Shown here one piece after another: positions 42,114 through 51,488 of a stretch of 64,000 nt of DNA. Below the pieces are notes generated by a model. That model worked only from the letters and a program-made list of their open reading frames with translations, was not told the DNA's origin and searched no databases. Both the position numbers and the translations under genes were made by a program. Origin of the DNA: WTJH01 sp049889695 (GTDB lineage: Bacteria; Bacteroidota; Bacteroidia; Flavobacteriales; Flavobacteriaceae). The DNA lies in contig JBMHCX010000009.1 of the NCBI GenBank assembly GCA_049889695.1, positions 62,001 through 126,000 of the forward strand. Direction: 5' to 3'. Every line of letters begins with the position of its first letter. The stretch's first letter is position 1.

Positions 42114-44219
42114 GTGCTCGTGGACAAACTCCAAACATCACTGGCCTATTTAAAGGGTGTTGGGCCCAATCGGGCGCGTATGCTCAAGGACAATTTAGCC
42201 TTGGAAACCTTTGAGGATTTGCTACATTTCTATCCCAGCCGGTATTTAGACCGCACCCAGTTTAACCGTATCAACCAATTAACAGATTCCGGAGCTGATG
42301 TTCAAATCATCGGTCAGATTCGTTCATTGGAGTGGGTACGTCAAGCCCGTGGAAAACGATTGGTCGGACATTTTGAAGATGAAACTGGTAGTTTAGAATT
42401 GGTGTGGTTTCGTGCCCCAGCATGGTTAAAAGACAATATCCAAAAGAACACTCCCTATGTAGTTTTTGGAAAAATCAATTGGTTTAAAGGCAAGGCCAGT
42501 ATGCCCCACCCCGAAATGGAGCTCCTGGAGGATTATAAAAAAAGACCGACTCAGGGAATACAAGCTCATTACCCTTTACCTGAAAAATTAACTCAGAAGG
42601 GGCTGGGTCAAAGGACTTTTCACAAAATTGTACAACAACTACTCTTTCAGGAGTCTATCGATATATTTGAAAGCTTGCCTAAGGCGCTCTTGAGTAGTCT
42701 ACAGCTGATGGATAAAAAAATGGCGCTTGAAAACGTTCATTTTCCAAAGTCACAGCAACAGTTGACCCATGCTAGAGCCCGCATAAAGTTTGAGGAGTTA
42801 TTTTTTCTTCAATTACAACTCTTACTCAAAAACAGATTACACAAGAAAAAAATCAAAGGGCAAACCTTTGATGTGGTTGGCGATATTTTTCATCGTTTTT
42901 TTAAAAATGAAATGCCTTTTGAACTTACAGGAGCTCAAAAGCGGGTGTTAAAAGAGATCCGGCAGGATTTTGGCAGTGGCCATCAGATGAATAGACTCTT
43001 GCAAGGCGATGTAGGCTCCGGGAAGACCATGGTGGCATGGATGAGTATTTTATTGGCCCTGGACAATGGTTTCCAAGCTTGTTTAATGGCGCCGACAGAA
43101 ATTTTAGCACAACAACACTACCAATCCTTGCAGGAGTGGGCAGATGCTGTTGGCGTATCTATTGCCTTGTTGACTGGCTCGGTGAAAAAATCGGCCCGAG
43201 ACCCCATACATGCAGCTCTGGAAACAGGAGGCTTACAAGTATTAGTTGGTACGCATGCTTTGTTAGAAGAGAAAGTTAAGTTTCAGAACTTAGGGCTAGC
43301 CGTTATCGACGAACAGCATAGGTTTGGAGTAGCCCAACGAGCACGACTGTGGCAAAAAAGCAGCATACCTCCCCATATTTTGGTGATGACCGCCACCCCT
43401 ATTCCTAGAACATTGGCCATGACTCTCTATGGAGATCTTGATGTTTCCGTGATTGACGAGCTCCCACCAGGACGAAAATCCGTAAAAACTGTTAGCCGCA
43501 GTGATAAAAACCGATTGAATGTTTTTCAGTTTTTAAAGGAAGAAATCCAGAAAGGACGGCAGGTCTATGTAGTATATCCGCTGATTCATGAATCTGAAAA
43601 AATGGACTACAAAGACCTGATGGATGGCTATGAGAGTCTCTCCAGAGCTTTCCCACCGCCCACCTATCAGATCAGTATTGTTCACGGCCAAATGAAACCA
43701 GATGCTAAAGCTGCCGAAATGGACCGCTTTGTACAAGGAAAAACACAGATCCTATTGGCAACCACGGTAATTGAGGTAGGGGTAAACGTTCCCAACGCCA
43801 GCGTTATGCTCATTGAAAGTGCAGAACGTTTTGGACTGAGCCAGCTCCATCAGCTTCGTGGGCGTGTAGGAAGGGGGCATGCGCAAAGCTATTGTATACT
43901 GATGCACGGCAATAAAGTTTCGGAAGAAGGACAAACGCGCTTGCAAACTTTGGTTTCCACCAACGATGGCTTTGAAGTAGCCGAGGCCGATCTGCGTTTA
44001 AGAGGTCCCGGAAATCTTATGGGCACCCAACAGAGTGGTGTTATCCCTTTAAAAATGGCCGATATTGTTAAAGATCAGTCCCTGATTGCGCAAACGCGGC
44101 AATGTGCGGCAGAACTGTTACAAAAAGACCCAGAACTTCAATGGAATGAACACCAATGCCTTAAAAAATCTCTAGCGCGTATAAATCCGGAAAACCTCTT
44201 TTGGAATTACATCAGTTAG
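42114..44219 (+). CDS. recG: ATP-dependent DNA helicase RecG
   Basis: This 701-residue protein is full-length RecG: an N-terminal helix-hairpin-helix start (LAYLKGVGPNRARMLKDN), the wedge OB fold (~60-150), Walker A GDVGSGKTMVAW, the DEQH box VIDEQHRFG, TATPIPRTLAMTLYGD, and the TRG motif region (RGRVGRGHAQSYC). It reverses stalled forks and processes branched DNA. The start is a GTG, either 42114 or 42120; no ATG fits the family's N-terminus. Confidence 0.95.
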   Translation: MLVDKLQTSLAYLKGVGPNRARMLKDNLALETFEDLLHFYPSRYLDRTQFNRINQLTDSGADVQIIGQIRSLEWVRQARGKRLVGHFEDETGSLELVWFRAPAWLKDNIQKNTPYVVFGKINWFKGKASMPHPEMELLEDYKKRPTQGIQAHYPLPEKLTQKGLGQRTFHKIVQQLLFQESIDIFESLPKALLSSLQLMDKKMALENVHFPKSQQQLTHARARIKFEELFFLQLQLLLKNRLHKKKIKGQTFDVVGDIFHRFFKNEMPFELTGAQKRVLKEIRQDFGSGHQMNRLLQGDVGSGKTMVAWMSILLALDNGFQACLMAPTEILAQQHYQSLQEWADAVGVSIALLTGSVKKSARDPIHAALETGGLQVLVGTHALLEEKVKFQNLGLAVIDEQHRFGVAQRARLWQKSSIPPHILVMTATPIPRTLAMTLYGDLDVSVIDELPPGRKSVKTVSRSDKNRLNVFQFLKEEIQKGRQVYVVYPLIHESEKMDYKDLMDGYESLSRAFPPPTYQISIVHGQMKPDAKAAEMDRFVQGKTQILLATTVIEVGVNVPNASVMLIESAERFGLSQLHQLRGRVGRGHAQSYCILMHGNKVSEEGQTRLQTLVSTNDGFEVAEADLRLRGPGNLMGTQQSGVIPLKMADIVKDQSLIAQTRQCAAELLQKDPELQWNEHQCLKKSLARINPENLFWNYIS

Positions 44220-44242
44220 CCCTCTTTTTGATTCCACTTCCC

Positions 44243-44250
44243 TATCTTTG
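44243..44250 (+). promoter_or_regulatory. -7 promoter box for pheT
   Basis: TATCTTTG is a perfect TAnnTTTG box, 59 nt before the pheT start. It implies a leader of about 53 nt, longer than most in the window. I saw no terminator-antiterminator pair or T-box in it. Confidence 0.5.
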
Positions 44251-44309
44251 CCTGCAAATTTTGAGGTGCATTTATAGCCCTTAGCCATTATCTAACAAGC
44301 TGTAGACAT

Positions 44310-46733
44310 ATGAAAATCTCCTACAATTGGATCAAAGAATTTTTAAAAATTGACCTCGCTGCAGAGCATGTTTCTGAATTGCTTACCGACTTGGGTCTCG
44401 AAGTAGAAGGAACAACAGTTTTCGAATCTATTCCCGGCGGGCTTCAAGGGGTTGTGGTAGGAGAAGTCATGAGCTGTGAGCAGCACCCCAATGCCGACCG
44501 ATTGCGCTGCACAACCGTAGACCTGGGGAACGACACTATTGTTCCCATTGTTTGTGGTGCCCCCAACGTGGCCAAAGGCCAAAAGGTAGCGGTTGCAACG
44601 GTAGGTACTACCCTCTATGACGCCGACCAGAAAACTTTCGAGATTCGCAAAAGTAAGATTCGAGGAGAGCTAAGCGTGGGAATGATTTGTGCTGAAGATG
44701 AATTAGGCTTGGGAGATAGCCATGAAGGCATTATGGTTTTAGCCAGCTCATTGACCAATGGGACCCCCCTAGCGGAGGTGTTTGAGGTGACAAACGATAC
44801 CGTTTTTGAAATCGGATTAACCCCCAACAGAGCAGACGCCATGAGCCATATGGGTGTTGCACGAGATTTAAAATCTATTTGCATGCTCAACGATATCCCT
44901 TTTGAATGGAATTATCCGAGTGTAAGCGATTTCAGCGTTGAGTCCACACAAATCGCGAAAAATATACAGGTGCTTAACCCCGATAAAGCCCCACAATATT
45001 TCGGTATATGTCTGACAGACATCAGTATACAACCTTCCCCTGATTGGCTTCAAAACCACTTGAAAGCTATCGGAATTCAACCTAAAAACAATGTGGTTGA
45101 CATCACCAACTACGTCTTACATGAATTAGGACAGCCGCTCCACGCCTTTGATTTAAGTAAACTCAAGGGAGATGTAGTGGTTAAGGCGATGGAAGAAGGC
45201 ACTCGGTTCACAACACTCGATGGCGTTGAACGTCGATTAAGTGCAGAAGACCTGATGATTTGCGATGAACACCAAGCCCATTGCCTGGCGGGTGTTTTTG
45301 GAGGGCAGGACTCTGGAGTCAGCGAACAAACGACTTCCATTTTTCTAGAAAGCGCTTACTTCGACCCAGTAAGCATACGAAAATCGGCCAAACGCCACGG
45401 ACTTCATACAGATGCCAGCTTTCGATTCGAAAGAGGAATCGATCCTGAATTATGCGCCTTTGCCCTGAAAAGAGCCGCCCTATTAATTCAACAATTGGCC
45501 GGTGGAAAAATCAGTTCAGCTCTTGAGGAGGTTGTCCATTCCAAACCCGAACCCATCGCTTTATTCATCAAATTTGATGAAATTAAATCCTTATTAGGAC
45601 AAGCGATCCCCCGCGAAACACTGACCACCATCTTTAATGCATTAGAAATGGAAATCGAAAGTGTTTCGGAGGAAGGCGTAGCCCTTAAAATCCCGACCTA
45701 CAGAGTCGATGTTACACGACCTGCAGACGTCATTGAAGACATCCTACGGGTATATGGCTATAACAAAATCGAAGCCTCTACTGGAGCCTATCATATCTCA
45801 CCAGCCTACGACTGGAAGAGTCCTTATCGCGTTCAAGAGTTGATGGCGCAAAATTTAACCGGACTAGGCTACACGGAAATGATGAATAACTCCATCACCA
45901 ATCCAGCCTATGGGGAGTTGATCCATGCGGACGAAGAAAAAGCCGTAAACATTCTTAATCCGTTGGGAACTTCTCTTTCTCAAATGAGAAGTAGCTTGTT
46001 GTTTTCGGCACTGGAAACGGTGAGCTTTAACCTCAAAAATCAATCGAAAAACCTACGCTTTTTCGAATTCGGGAAAACCTATCAACAGTCATCAGAAAAA
46101 TATATCGAAAAGCAAGAACTGGCACTCATCCAGTGTGGCCTTCCCTATACAGAGCATTGGCAGTCTAGCGGTTTAAGCGAAACTGCTTTTCATCTAAAAG
46201 GAAGTGTAGAACAGTTGTTAGCCACCCTAGGACTAGAACTACAAACCCAGAGTATTAGCACAGAAGACCCCGTTTTTTCAGATGGGGTAAGCTTTCTTTG
46301 GCAAAAAAAGACCATTGCCCGTTTAGGGACCCTTAACGCTACTATTGCTCAGAAATTTGATATCGATACTGCTGTTTATTATGCTGAATTAGACATGGAT
46401 TTAATTTTTAAAGCAGCCTTTAAACAACCGATCAAGGTTCATGAAATCAATAAATACCCGGGTATGCGGAGAGATTTTGCTCTACTGATCGATCAGGGAC
46501 TCGCCTTTGAGGACTTAAAGGATATCGCCCATAAGGTAGACCGAAAAATTCTTCGAGAAGTATCACTTTTCGATGTCTATGAGGGTAAAAACTTACCGCA
46601 AGGAAAAAAGTCTTACGGTTTGAGTTTTTACTTCCAAGATCCACACAAGACACTAACCGACAAAGCTGTCGACAAGGTCATGCAGAAACTCCAAAAACAG
46701 TTTGAAACTCAATTGGGAGCTCAATTGCGTTGA
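44310..46733 (+). CDS. pheT: phenylalanyl-tRNA synthetase beta subunit
   Basis: This 807-residue protein has the bacterial PheT layout: a tRNA-binding OB domain (~40-155, HPNADRLRCTTVDLG, VCGAPNVAKGQKVAVA), B3/B4 editing domain (~210-390, DITNYVLHELGQPLHAFD), B5 (~400-475), the catalytic-like core, and a C-terminal anticodon-binding FDX-ACB domain (KYPGMRRDFALLID...YEGKNLPQGKKSYGLSF). It forms the alpha2-beta2 synthetase with PheS and edits mischarged Tyr. pheS is not adjacent, as is common in this phylum. Confidence 0.97.
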   Translation: MKISYNWIKEFLKIDLAAEHVSELLTDLGLEVEGTTVFESIPGGLQGVVVGEVMSCEQHPNADRLRCTTVDLGNDTIVPIVCGAPNVAKGQKVAVATVGTTLYDADQKTFEIRKSKIRGELSVGMICAEDELGLGDSHEGIMVLASSLTNGTPLAEVFEVTNDTVFEIGLTPNRADAMSHMGVARDLKSICMLNDIPFEWNYPSVSDFSVESTQIAKNIQVLNPDKAPQYFGICLTDISIQPSPDWLQNHLKAIGIQPKNNVVDITNYVLHELGQPLHAFDLSKLKGDVVVKAMEEGTRFTTLDGVERRLSAEDLMICDEHQAHCLAGVFGGQDSGVSEQTTSIFLESAYFDPVSIRKSAKRHGLHTDASFRFERGIDPELCAFALKRAALLIQQLAGGKISSALEEVVHSKPEPIALFIKFDEIKSLLGQAIPRETLTTIFNALEMEIESVSEEGVALKIPTYRVDVTRPADVIEDILRVYGYNKIEASTGAYHISPAYDWKSPYRVQELMAQNLTGLGYTEMMNNSITNPAYGELIHADEEKAVNILNPLGTSLSQMRSSLLFSALETVSFNLKNQSKNLRFFEFGKTYQQSSEKYIEKQELALIQCGLPYTEHWQSSGLSETAFHLKGSVEQLLATLGLELQTQSISTEDPVFSDGVSFLWQKKTIARLGTLNATIAQKFDIDTAVYYAELDMDLIFKAAFKQPIKVHEINKYPGMRRDFALLIDQGLAFEDLKDIAHKVDRKILREVSLFDVYEGKNLPQGKKSYGLSFYFQDPHKTLTDKAVDKVMQKLQKQFETQLGAQLR

Positions 46734-46816
46734 AAAAGCCCCCTTTTTTGTCATTTTTCATTGTAAATCCATTCATTTTACTTTAATTTTGAAGTAGACA
46801 GAAATGATATTTGCAG

Positions 46817-47488
46817 ATGATTACTCTTCCAAGAACCGACGTACGAAAATCCCTGAACAAACGTAGTACTAAGCTACACAAGGCCTTAGCTGAACAATCG
46901 TTTAAGGACCTTTTGGGGACAGACAGTCCTGTAAACGCTTTGGAACTAGATGAATTAGACGCTTCTAGAATCTATTCCTTGGACAAAATCCGCTCGGTTT
47001 GTGTGGATTACCGTTTACGTTTTTTGGATGTGAAGTATTTTAAAGCGACGATTCCAGAAGAGGCGCTTTCCGCAATTACCCAACTGGAAAAAGAGCATGA
47101 AACTCAATTGGAGGGCTTTAAGATTATGGCACCCTCTTCCCTCTTCCGCCTTAACAAAACAGACGACCCCTTGCTTTTCGCTCCGCTCGGAAACAACTAC
47201 TACTATCTCATTCACCAATGGGGGAACGATTTGCACCCCTTGCGAAGAATAATGATGTGGCCTTTTAAAAATCTTTGGAATTTGTTGTTAGTGCTCTTAG
47301 GGGTCAGTGGTCTGCTCACGCTGATCACTCCTATGCGTTTATTCACAACTGCTCCGGACAGTACCGTTTTTTGGATGTTGTTTTTCTTTATGTTTAAGTC
47401 GGTGATTGCTGTGGTGATGTTCTACGCAGTGGCACTCGGAAAAAACTTCAATCCAGTCATCTGGAATAGTCATTATGATAAAGTATGA
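46817..47488 (+). CDS. two-TM membrane protein of unknown function
   Basis: I prefer ATG 46817 (223 residues) to the TTG at 46811. The first ~150 residues are soluble and probably cytoplasmic (TDVRKSLNKRSTKLHKAL, VCVDYRLRFLDVKYF, PLLFAPLGNNYYYLIHQWG), followed by two TM helices (~158-175 and ~193-212) and a short tail. I do not recognise a named family, but its stop overlaps a DUF2007 gene by 4 nt, a pairing that suggests a shared role. It may act as a membrane-tethered regulator; that is speculation. Confidence 0.72.
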   Translation: MITLPRTDVRKSLNKRSTKLHKALAEQSFKDLLGTDSPVNALELDELDASRIYSLDKIRSVCVDYRLRFLDVKYFKATIPEEALSAITQLEKEHETQLEGFKIMAPSSLFRLNKTDDPLLFAPLGNNYYYLIHQWGNDLHPLRRIMMWPFKNLWNLLLVLLGVSGLLTLITPMRLFTTAPDSTVFWMLFFFMFKSVIAVVMFYAVALGKNFNPVIWNSHYDKV

Positions 47489-47706
47489 GTCCTGTATATA
47501 AAAAAGTTTTTACTGGATCTACCGTAGACATCCTTAGTCTTAAGGATGCATTTAATGCTGAAAATATTATCCCTGTTATAAAAGACAATGCCGAATCGGG
47601 CCGCTTAGCTGGGTTTGGTGCCCCCATAGAGATGAAAGAAGTCTTTGTTCATCCGGATGAACTGGATGCTGCCTTGAAGATCCTTAAACAACTTAATTTT
47701 ATATAA
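47485..47706 (+). CDS. DUF2007 small protein
   Basis: This 73-residue protein matches the DUF2007 pattern: YKKVFTGSTVDILSLKDAFNAENI at the start, a central short strand region and VHPDELDAALKILKQL near the end. It is a compact ferredoxin-like alpha-beta fold annotated as a putative signal-transducing protein; no function is established. It overlaps the two-TM gene by 4 nt (ATGA) and converges on the ABC-F gene. Confidence 0.85.
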   Translation: MSPVYKKVFTGSTVDILSLKDAFNAENIIPVIKDNAESGRLAGFGAPIEMKEVFVHPDELDAALKILKQLNFI

Positions 47707-47728
47707 AATAAGATGGCTTTGCTGAAGG

Positions 47729-49357
47729 CTAGGCTCCAGCATACATCTTTTGCCGGAGTTCCTTAATCTTCGGATCGGTCATATATTCATCGAAACTATT
47801 GTAGCGATCGATTACACCACTCGGAGTAAGTTCTAAAATACGATTTCCGACTGTTTGTGCGAAAGCGTGGTCGGAAGTACTGAACAATATCGTCCCTTTG
47901 AAGTTTTTTAAGGCGTTGTTAAATGCGGTGATGGATTCGAGGTCCAGGTGATTGGTCGGTTCATCTAAAATTAAAACATTTGCGCGCTGCATCATCATTT
48001 TCGACAACATGCAGCGAACCTTCTCCCCTCCCGACAATACATTAGAGGCTTTTAGTGCTTGTTCACCACTAAACAACATTTTACCCAGAAAACCACGGAT
48101 ATAAACCTCTTCTCTTTCTTCATCGGTCTGTGCATATTGGCGTAGCCAATCGACCAGACTTAGGTCTTCTTCAAAGAAATGGTCGTGGTCGACGGGTAAA
48201 TATGCTTGTGTGGTAGTGATTCCCCACTCTTTTTTACCACTATTAGGCTGAATATGATCGGTAATTGCCTGATAGAACGCAGATACCGCACGAGAGTCCT
48301 TGGAATAGACAACCACTTTATCGCCTTTCGCCAAATTGATATGTAGGTCTTTAAAAAGAGCTACCCCATCGGTTTCATAACTGAGGTTTTCCACGTTGAG
48401 GATCTGATCGCCAGCCTCTCTTTCTTGCTCAAAAATGATTCCGGGATACCTTCTGCTGGAAGGCTTGATATCTTCAATATTGAGCTTATCGATCATTTTT
48501 TTTCGAGAAGTAGCTTGCTTAGACTTAGCGACATTGGCTGAAAAACGCGCGATAAATTCCTGCAATTCCTTCTTTTTCTCTTCCGCTTTTTTATTCTGTT
48601 GAGCTCGCTGTCGGGCCGCCAACTGAGAACTCTCATACCAAAAGGTATAATTCCCAGAGTAATGATTGATCTTCCCGAAGTCGATATCAGAGATATGCGT
48701 ACAGACGGCATCCAGAAAATGTCGGTCGTGCGAAACGACAATAACGGTATTGTCGTAGTTGGCCAAAAAGTTTTCTAGCCACATAATGGTTTCGTAGTCC
48801 AAATCGTTGGTCGGCTCGTCCATGATGAGGACATCGGGTGCCCCAAACAAGGCTTGCGCTAATAGCACCCGGACCTTTTGCTTTCCGTCCAGATCGGCCA
48901 TTAGACTATAGTGTAGACTTTCTGGAATATCTAAATTCGAGAGTAGTGCAGCAGCATCACTTTCGGCATTCCAGCCGTTCATTTCTTCAAATTCTATCTG
49001 TAAGACTCCGACCCGTTCTCCATCGGCATCAGAAAAATCTTCTTTCGCATAGATCGCATCCATTTCAGATTTTACCTTAAATAAAGGTTTGTTTCCGCGA
49101 ATCACCGTTTCTAGGACCGTAAATTCATCGCAGGCATTGTGGTTTTGTTCCAAAACAGACATACGCTTTCCTGGCTCTAAAAAAACACTTCCACTGTTGG
49201 GTTCTAATACTCCGGATAGCACTTTTAAGAAAGTCGATTTTCCAGCGCCATTGGCGCCAATGATACCGTAGCAATTACTGCCGGAAAAAGTCACATGAAC
49301 GTCGTCGAACAAAACTCTCTTCCCAAATTGTACGGAAAGATTGGATACTGATAGCAT
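47729..49357 (-). CDS. ABC-F family ATPase (YbiT-like) with degenerate second site
   Basis: This 542-residue protein has two ABC domains and no TM segments. The first has Walker A GANGAGKSTFLK, signature and Walker B VLIMDEPTNDLDYETIMWLENFL. In the second, the Walker A region reads GDKVVVYSKDSRAVSAF, without the GxxGxGK[ST] loop, although signature LSGGEKVRC, Walker B VLILDEPTNHLD and the switch His remain. Between the domains is the charged P-site tRNA-interaction motif region (QQNKKAEEKKKELQEF). ABC-F proteins bind the ribosome E site and rescue or regulate translation. A degenerate second P-loop is known in Bacteroidota YbiT-like proteins, so this may be normal for the clade. A perfect -7 box lies just upstream. 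Confidence 0.9.
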   Translation of the reverse strand: MLSVSNLSVQFGKRVLFDDVHVTFSGSNCYGIIGANGAGKSTFLKVLSGVLEPNSGSVFLEPGKRMSVLEQNHNACDEFTVLETVIRGNKPLFKVKSEMDAIYAKEDFSDADGERVGVLQIEFEEMNGWNAESDAAALLSNLDIPESLHYSLMADLDGKQKVRVLLAQALFGAPDVLIMDEPTNDLDYETIMWLENFLANYDNTVIVVSHDRHFLDAVCTHISDIDFGKINHYSGNYTFWYESSQLAARQRAQQNKKAEEKKKELQEFIARFSANVAKSKQATSRKKMIDKLNIEDIKPSSRRYPGIIFEQEREAGDQILNVENLSYETDGVALFKDLHINLAKGDKVVVYSKDSRAVSAFYQAITDHIQPNSGKKEWGITTTQAYLPVDHDHFFEEDLSLVDWLRQYAQTDEEREEVYIRGFLGKMLFSGEQALKASNVLSGGEKVRCMLSKMMMQRANVLILDEPTNHLDLESITAFNNALKNFKGTILFSTSDHAFAQTVGNRILELTPSGVIDRYNSFDEYMTDPKIKELRQKMYAGA

Positions 49358-49373
49358 AGCCCTAAAATTTTCA

Positions 49374-49381
49374 CAAAACTA
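49374..49381 (-). promoter_or_regulatory. -7 promoter box for the ABC-F gene
   Basis: On the minus strand this reads TAGTTTTG, a perfect TAnnTTTG, 16 nt before the ABC-F start codon. Confidence 0.45.
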
Positions 49382-49437
49382 CCAAAAACCCCAACCATCG
49401 CCATATTTTTTTTAATTTCAATCGCAACAATTTTCGA

Positions 49438-50832
49438 ATGATCATAAAAAACAAAAAACTTATCCTTGGTCTAGTATCTGCTAGTATTCTTTGGAGCTGC
49501 CAGCTAACCGAACCGGAAAGACATGGTGTTTTTGTTGGCGGGCAAATTCTAAACACTAGCCACACCTATGTCAAGATTTTTAAGGATAATGATCTTATTG
49601 ATTCCATTGGATTAGACGCGCAAGGGCGATTTCAGATTCAATTCGACTCCCTGGAAAACGGTGTATACAGTTTAGAACACCTTCCCAATATTCAACCTTT
49701 ATTTTTAGAAAAAGGCGACAGTCTTTGGATACGGATCAATGCATCGGACTTTGAAGAATCCCTTGTTTTTTCTGGAATTGGTGCTTCTAAAAACAATTTT
49801 TTAATTGAGTTGGCACTAGAGATGAACCAGGAAAACAGTTATTTGTCTAATTTTTATGCGCAAAATCCTACGATTTTCCGATCTATTATCGATTCCCTTC
49901 AGGCACTAAAAGAAGATAAATTTAGATCGTTTCAGTCGCAGACAGCATTAAGCCCAGAGACCGTATTGGTTACACAAGCGGCCTACCGCTACCCCTATGC
50001 TACCCGCTTAGAACGCTATGCTTTGCTCAGAGGCACCCATTGGGACAGCAGCCAGCGGGACTCTTTTTTTACCTTTCGAGATTCCTTAAACCTAAAAGAA
50101 AGCCGGCTCGCTTATTTCAATCCCTATGTTTCCTATCTGATGAACTACCTCAATCAGAAAGCGCTAGACAGCGGACAGGCGTATTTTCAAACGAAAAGTA
50201 AGACGGCATTTAACTTACAAAGACTCAATGTGATCGATCGGAATATCCAAAGCCAGCAACTGCGGAATATTCTAGCACGTGCAGTGGCTTTTGAGGAAAT
50301 CTTAAACTTCGACAATCACGAGAACCACGAACTATTCTTGAGTTATTATCTCAGTCTAAATAGCTCTGCGAAGTACGCAGCCGAGATTATAGGATTTCAC
50401 GATAATATAGAAAATCTCCAAGCCGGAAGGGTGTTGCCCGAAGTACAACTGACCAACCTTGACGGCGAAAAAGTGAGTAGTGATGAGCTGTTTACAGGGC
50501 AGACCACGGTTCTGTATTTTTGGTCACAGAGCCAAATGCCCTACCTTAAAAAAAGTCGAGATCGCATTGCCCAATTCCAGGAGCAATTCCCCGCGGTGCG
50601 TTTTGTTGGGATTTGTCTTCAGCCATTATCGCCCATGGTAAAAGAAGTGTTTGAAATGATGGAGATCGACTCCCAACACCACTATGCCCTATCGGATTTC
50701 CAACAGGCCTCGGAGCAGTGGGTCATTACCTTACTCAACAAAGCCATCCTCATTCAAGGGGACGGAAAACTCATCAACGGCTTTGCTAATTTTGCTGCCG
50801 ACGACTGGATTTCGCTCTTAAAAAACTACTGA
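49438..50832 (+). CDS. thioredoxin-like lipoprotein without catalytic cysteines
   Basis: This 464-residue protein has a lipobox (ILWSC), an N-terminal DUF4369-like beta domain (~25-110, GGQILNTSHTYVKIFKD and LFLEKGDSLWIRI), a helical middle, and a C-terminal AhpC/TlpA-like thioredoxin fold (~330-464, LPEVQLTNLDGEKVSSDELFTGQTTVLYFW). Where TlpA proteins have WCxxC, this one reads WSQSQMPYLKK, so it has no redox-active pair. It is probably a binding or scaffold protein rather than a thiol oxidoreductase. The gene's last 7 nt overlap the converging transaldolase gene. Confidence 0.82.
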   Translation: MIIKNKKLILGLVSASILWSCQLTEPERHGVFVGGQILNTSHTYVKIFKDNDLIDSIGLDAQGRFQIQFDSLENGVYSLEHLPNIQPLFLEKGDSLWIRINASDFEESLVFSGIGASKNNFLIELALEMNQENSYLSNFYAQNPTIFRSIIDSLQALKEDKFRSFQSQTALSPETVLVTQAAYRYPYATRLERYALLRGTHWDSSQRDSFFTFRDSLNLKESRLAYFNPYVSYLMNYLNQKALDSGQAYFQTKSKTAFNLQRLNVIDRNIQSQQLRNILARAVAFEEILNFDNHENHELFLSYYLSLNSSAKYAAEIIGFHDNIENLQAGRVLPEVQLTNLDGEKVSSDELFTGQTTVLYFWSQSQMPYLKKSRDRIAQFQEQFPAVRFVGICLQPLSPMVKEVFEMMEIDSQHHYALSDFQQASEQWVITLLNKAILIQGDGKLINGFANFAADDWISLLKNY

Positions 50833-51482
50833 TTGCCTTTTTTATGATCGGCTAAAAATTGTGCTAATCCTTTGTCGGTCAAAGGGTGATTCAGCAATCC
50901 CTTGATCGCACTTAAAGGTCCGGTCATTACATCGGCTCCAATTTTAGCACAATTGATGATATGCATGGTATGGCGCACTGAAGCGGCTAAAATTTCCGTT
51001 TCAAATGCATAGTTATCGTAGATATCTCGAATTTCTTCGATCAGTGTAAGTCCATCCACGGAAATATCGTCTAAGCGACCGATGAATGGCGACACATAAG
51101 TAGCACCAGCCTTAGCAGCTAAAAGCGCCTGCCCTGCGGAAAAGACGAGCGTACAATTGGTTTTAATCCCTTTATCAGAAAAGTATCGCAATGCTTTAAC
51201 ACCTTCTTCGATCATTGGAATTTTAACGACGATTTGCGGGTGGAGAACGGCAAGAGCCTCTCCTTCTTTTACCATGCCTTCGAAGTCCACGGCAATGACC
51301 TCTGCAGAAACATCGCCTGCTACAGCCTCACAAATGGCTTTGTAGTGGTTCAGGACATTCTCTTGTCCGGTGATCCCTTCTTTAGCCATCAACGATGGAT
51401 TAGTCGTTACGCCATCTAACACCCCAAGGGCTTCGGCTTCTTTAATCTGGTCTAGGTTGGCCGTATCAATAAAAAACTTCAT
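50826..51482 (-). CDS. fsa: transaldolase / fructose-6-phosphate aldolase-like enzyme
   Basis: This 218-residue protein is a small single-domain TIM barrel of the TalC/FSA group. It begins MKFFIDTANLDQI, has DGVTTNPSLMAKEG, and Lys87 in VVKIPM is the Schiff-base lysine. Such enzymes are either transaldolases of the pentose-phosphate pathway or fructose-6-phosphate aldolases; the choice cannot be made from sequence alone. It starts 6 nt after the SDR stop, so the two are co-transcribed, probably with the SRP RNA upstream. Confidence 0.92.
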   Translation of the reverse strand: MKFFIDTANLDQIKEAEALGVLDGVTTNPSLMAKEGITGQENVLNHYKAICEAVAGDVSAEVIAVDFEGMVKEGEALAVLHPQIVVKIPMIEEGVKALRYFSDKGIKTNCTLVFSAGQALLAAKAGATYVSPFIGRLDDISVDGLTLIEEIRDIYDNYAFETEILAASVRHTMHIINCAKIGADVMTGPLSAIKGLLNHPLTDKGLAQFLADHKKGNQ

Positions 51483-51488
51483 GGATTA

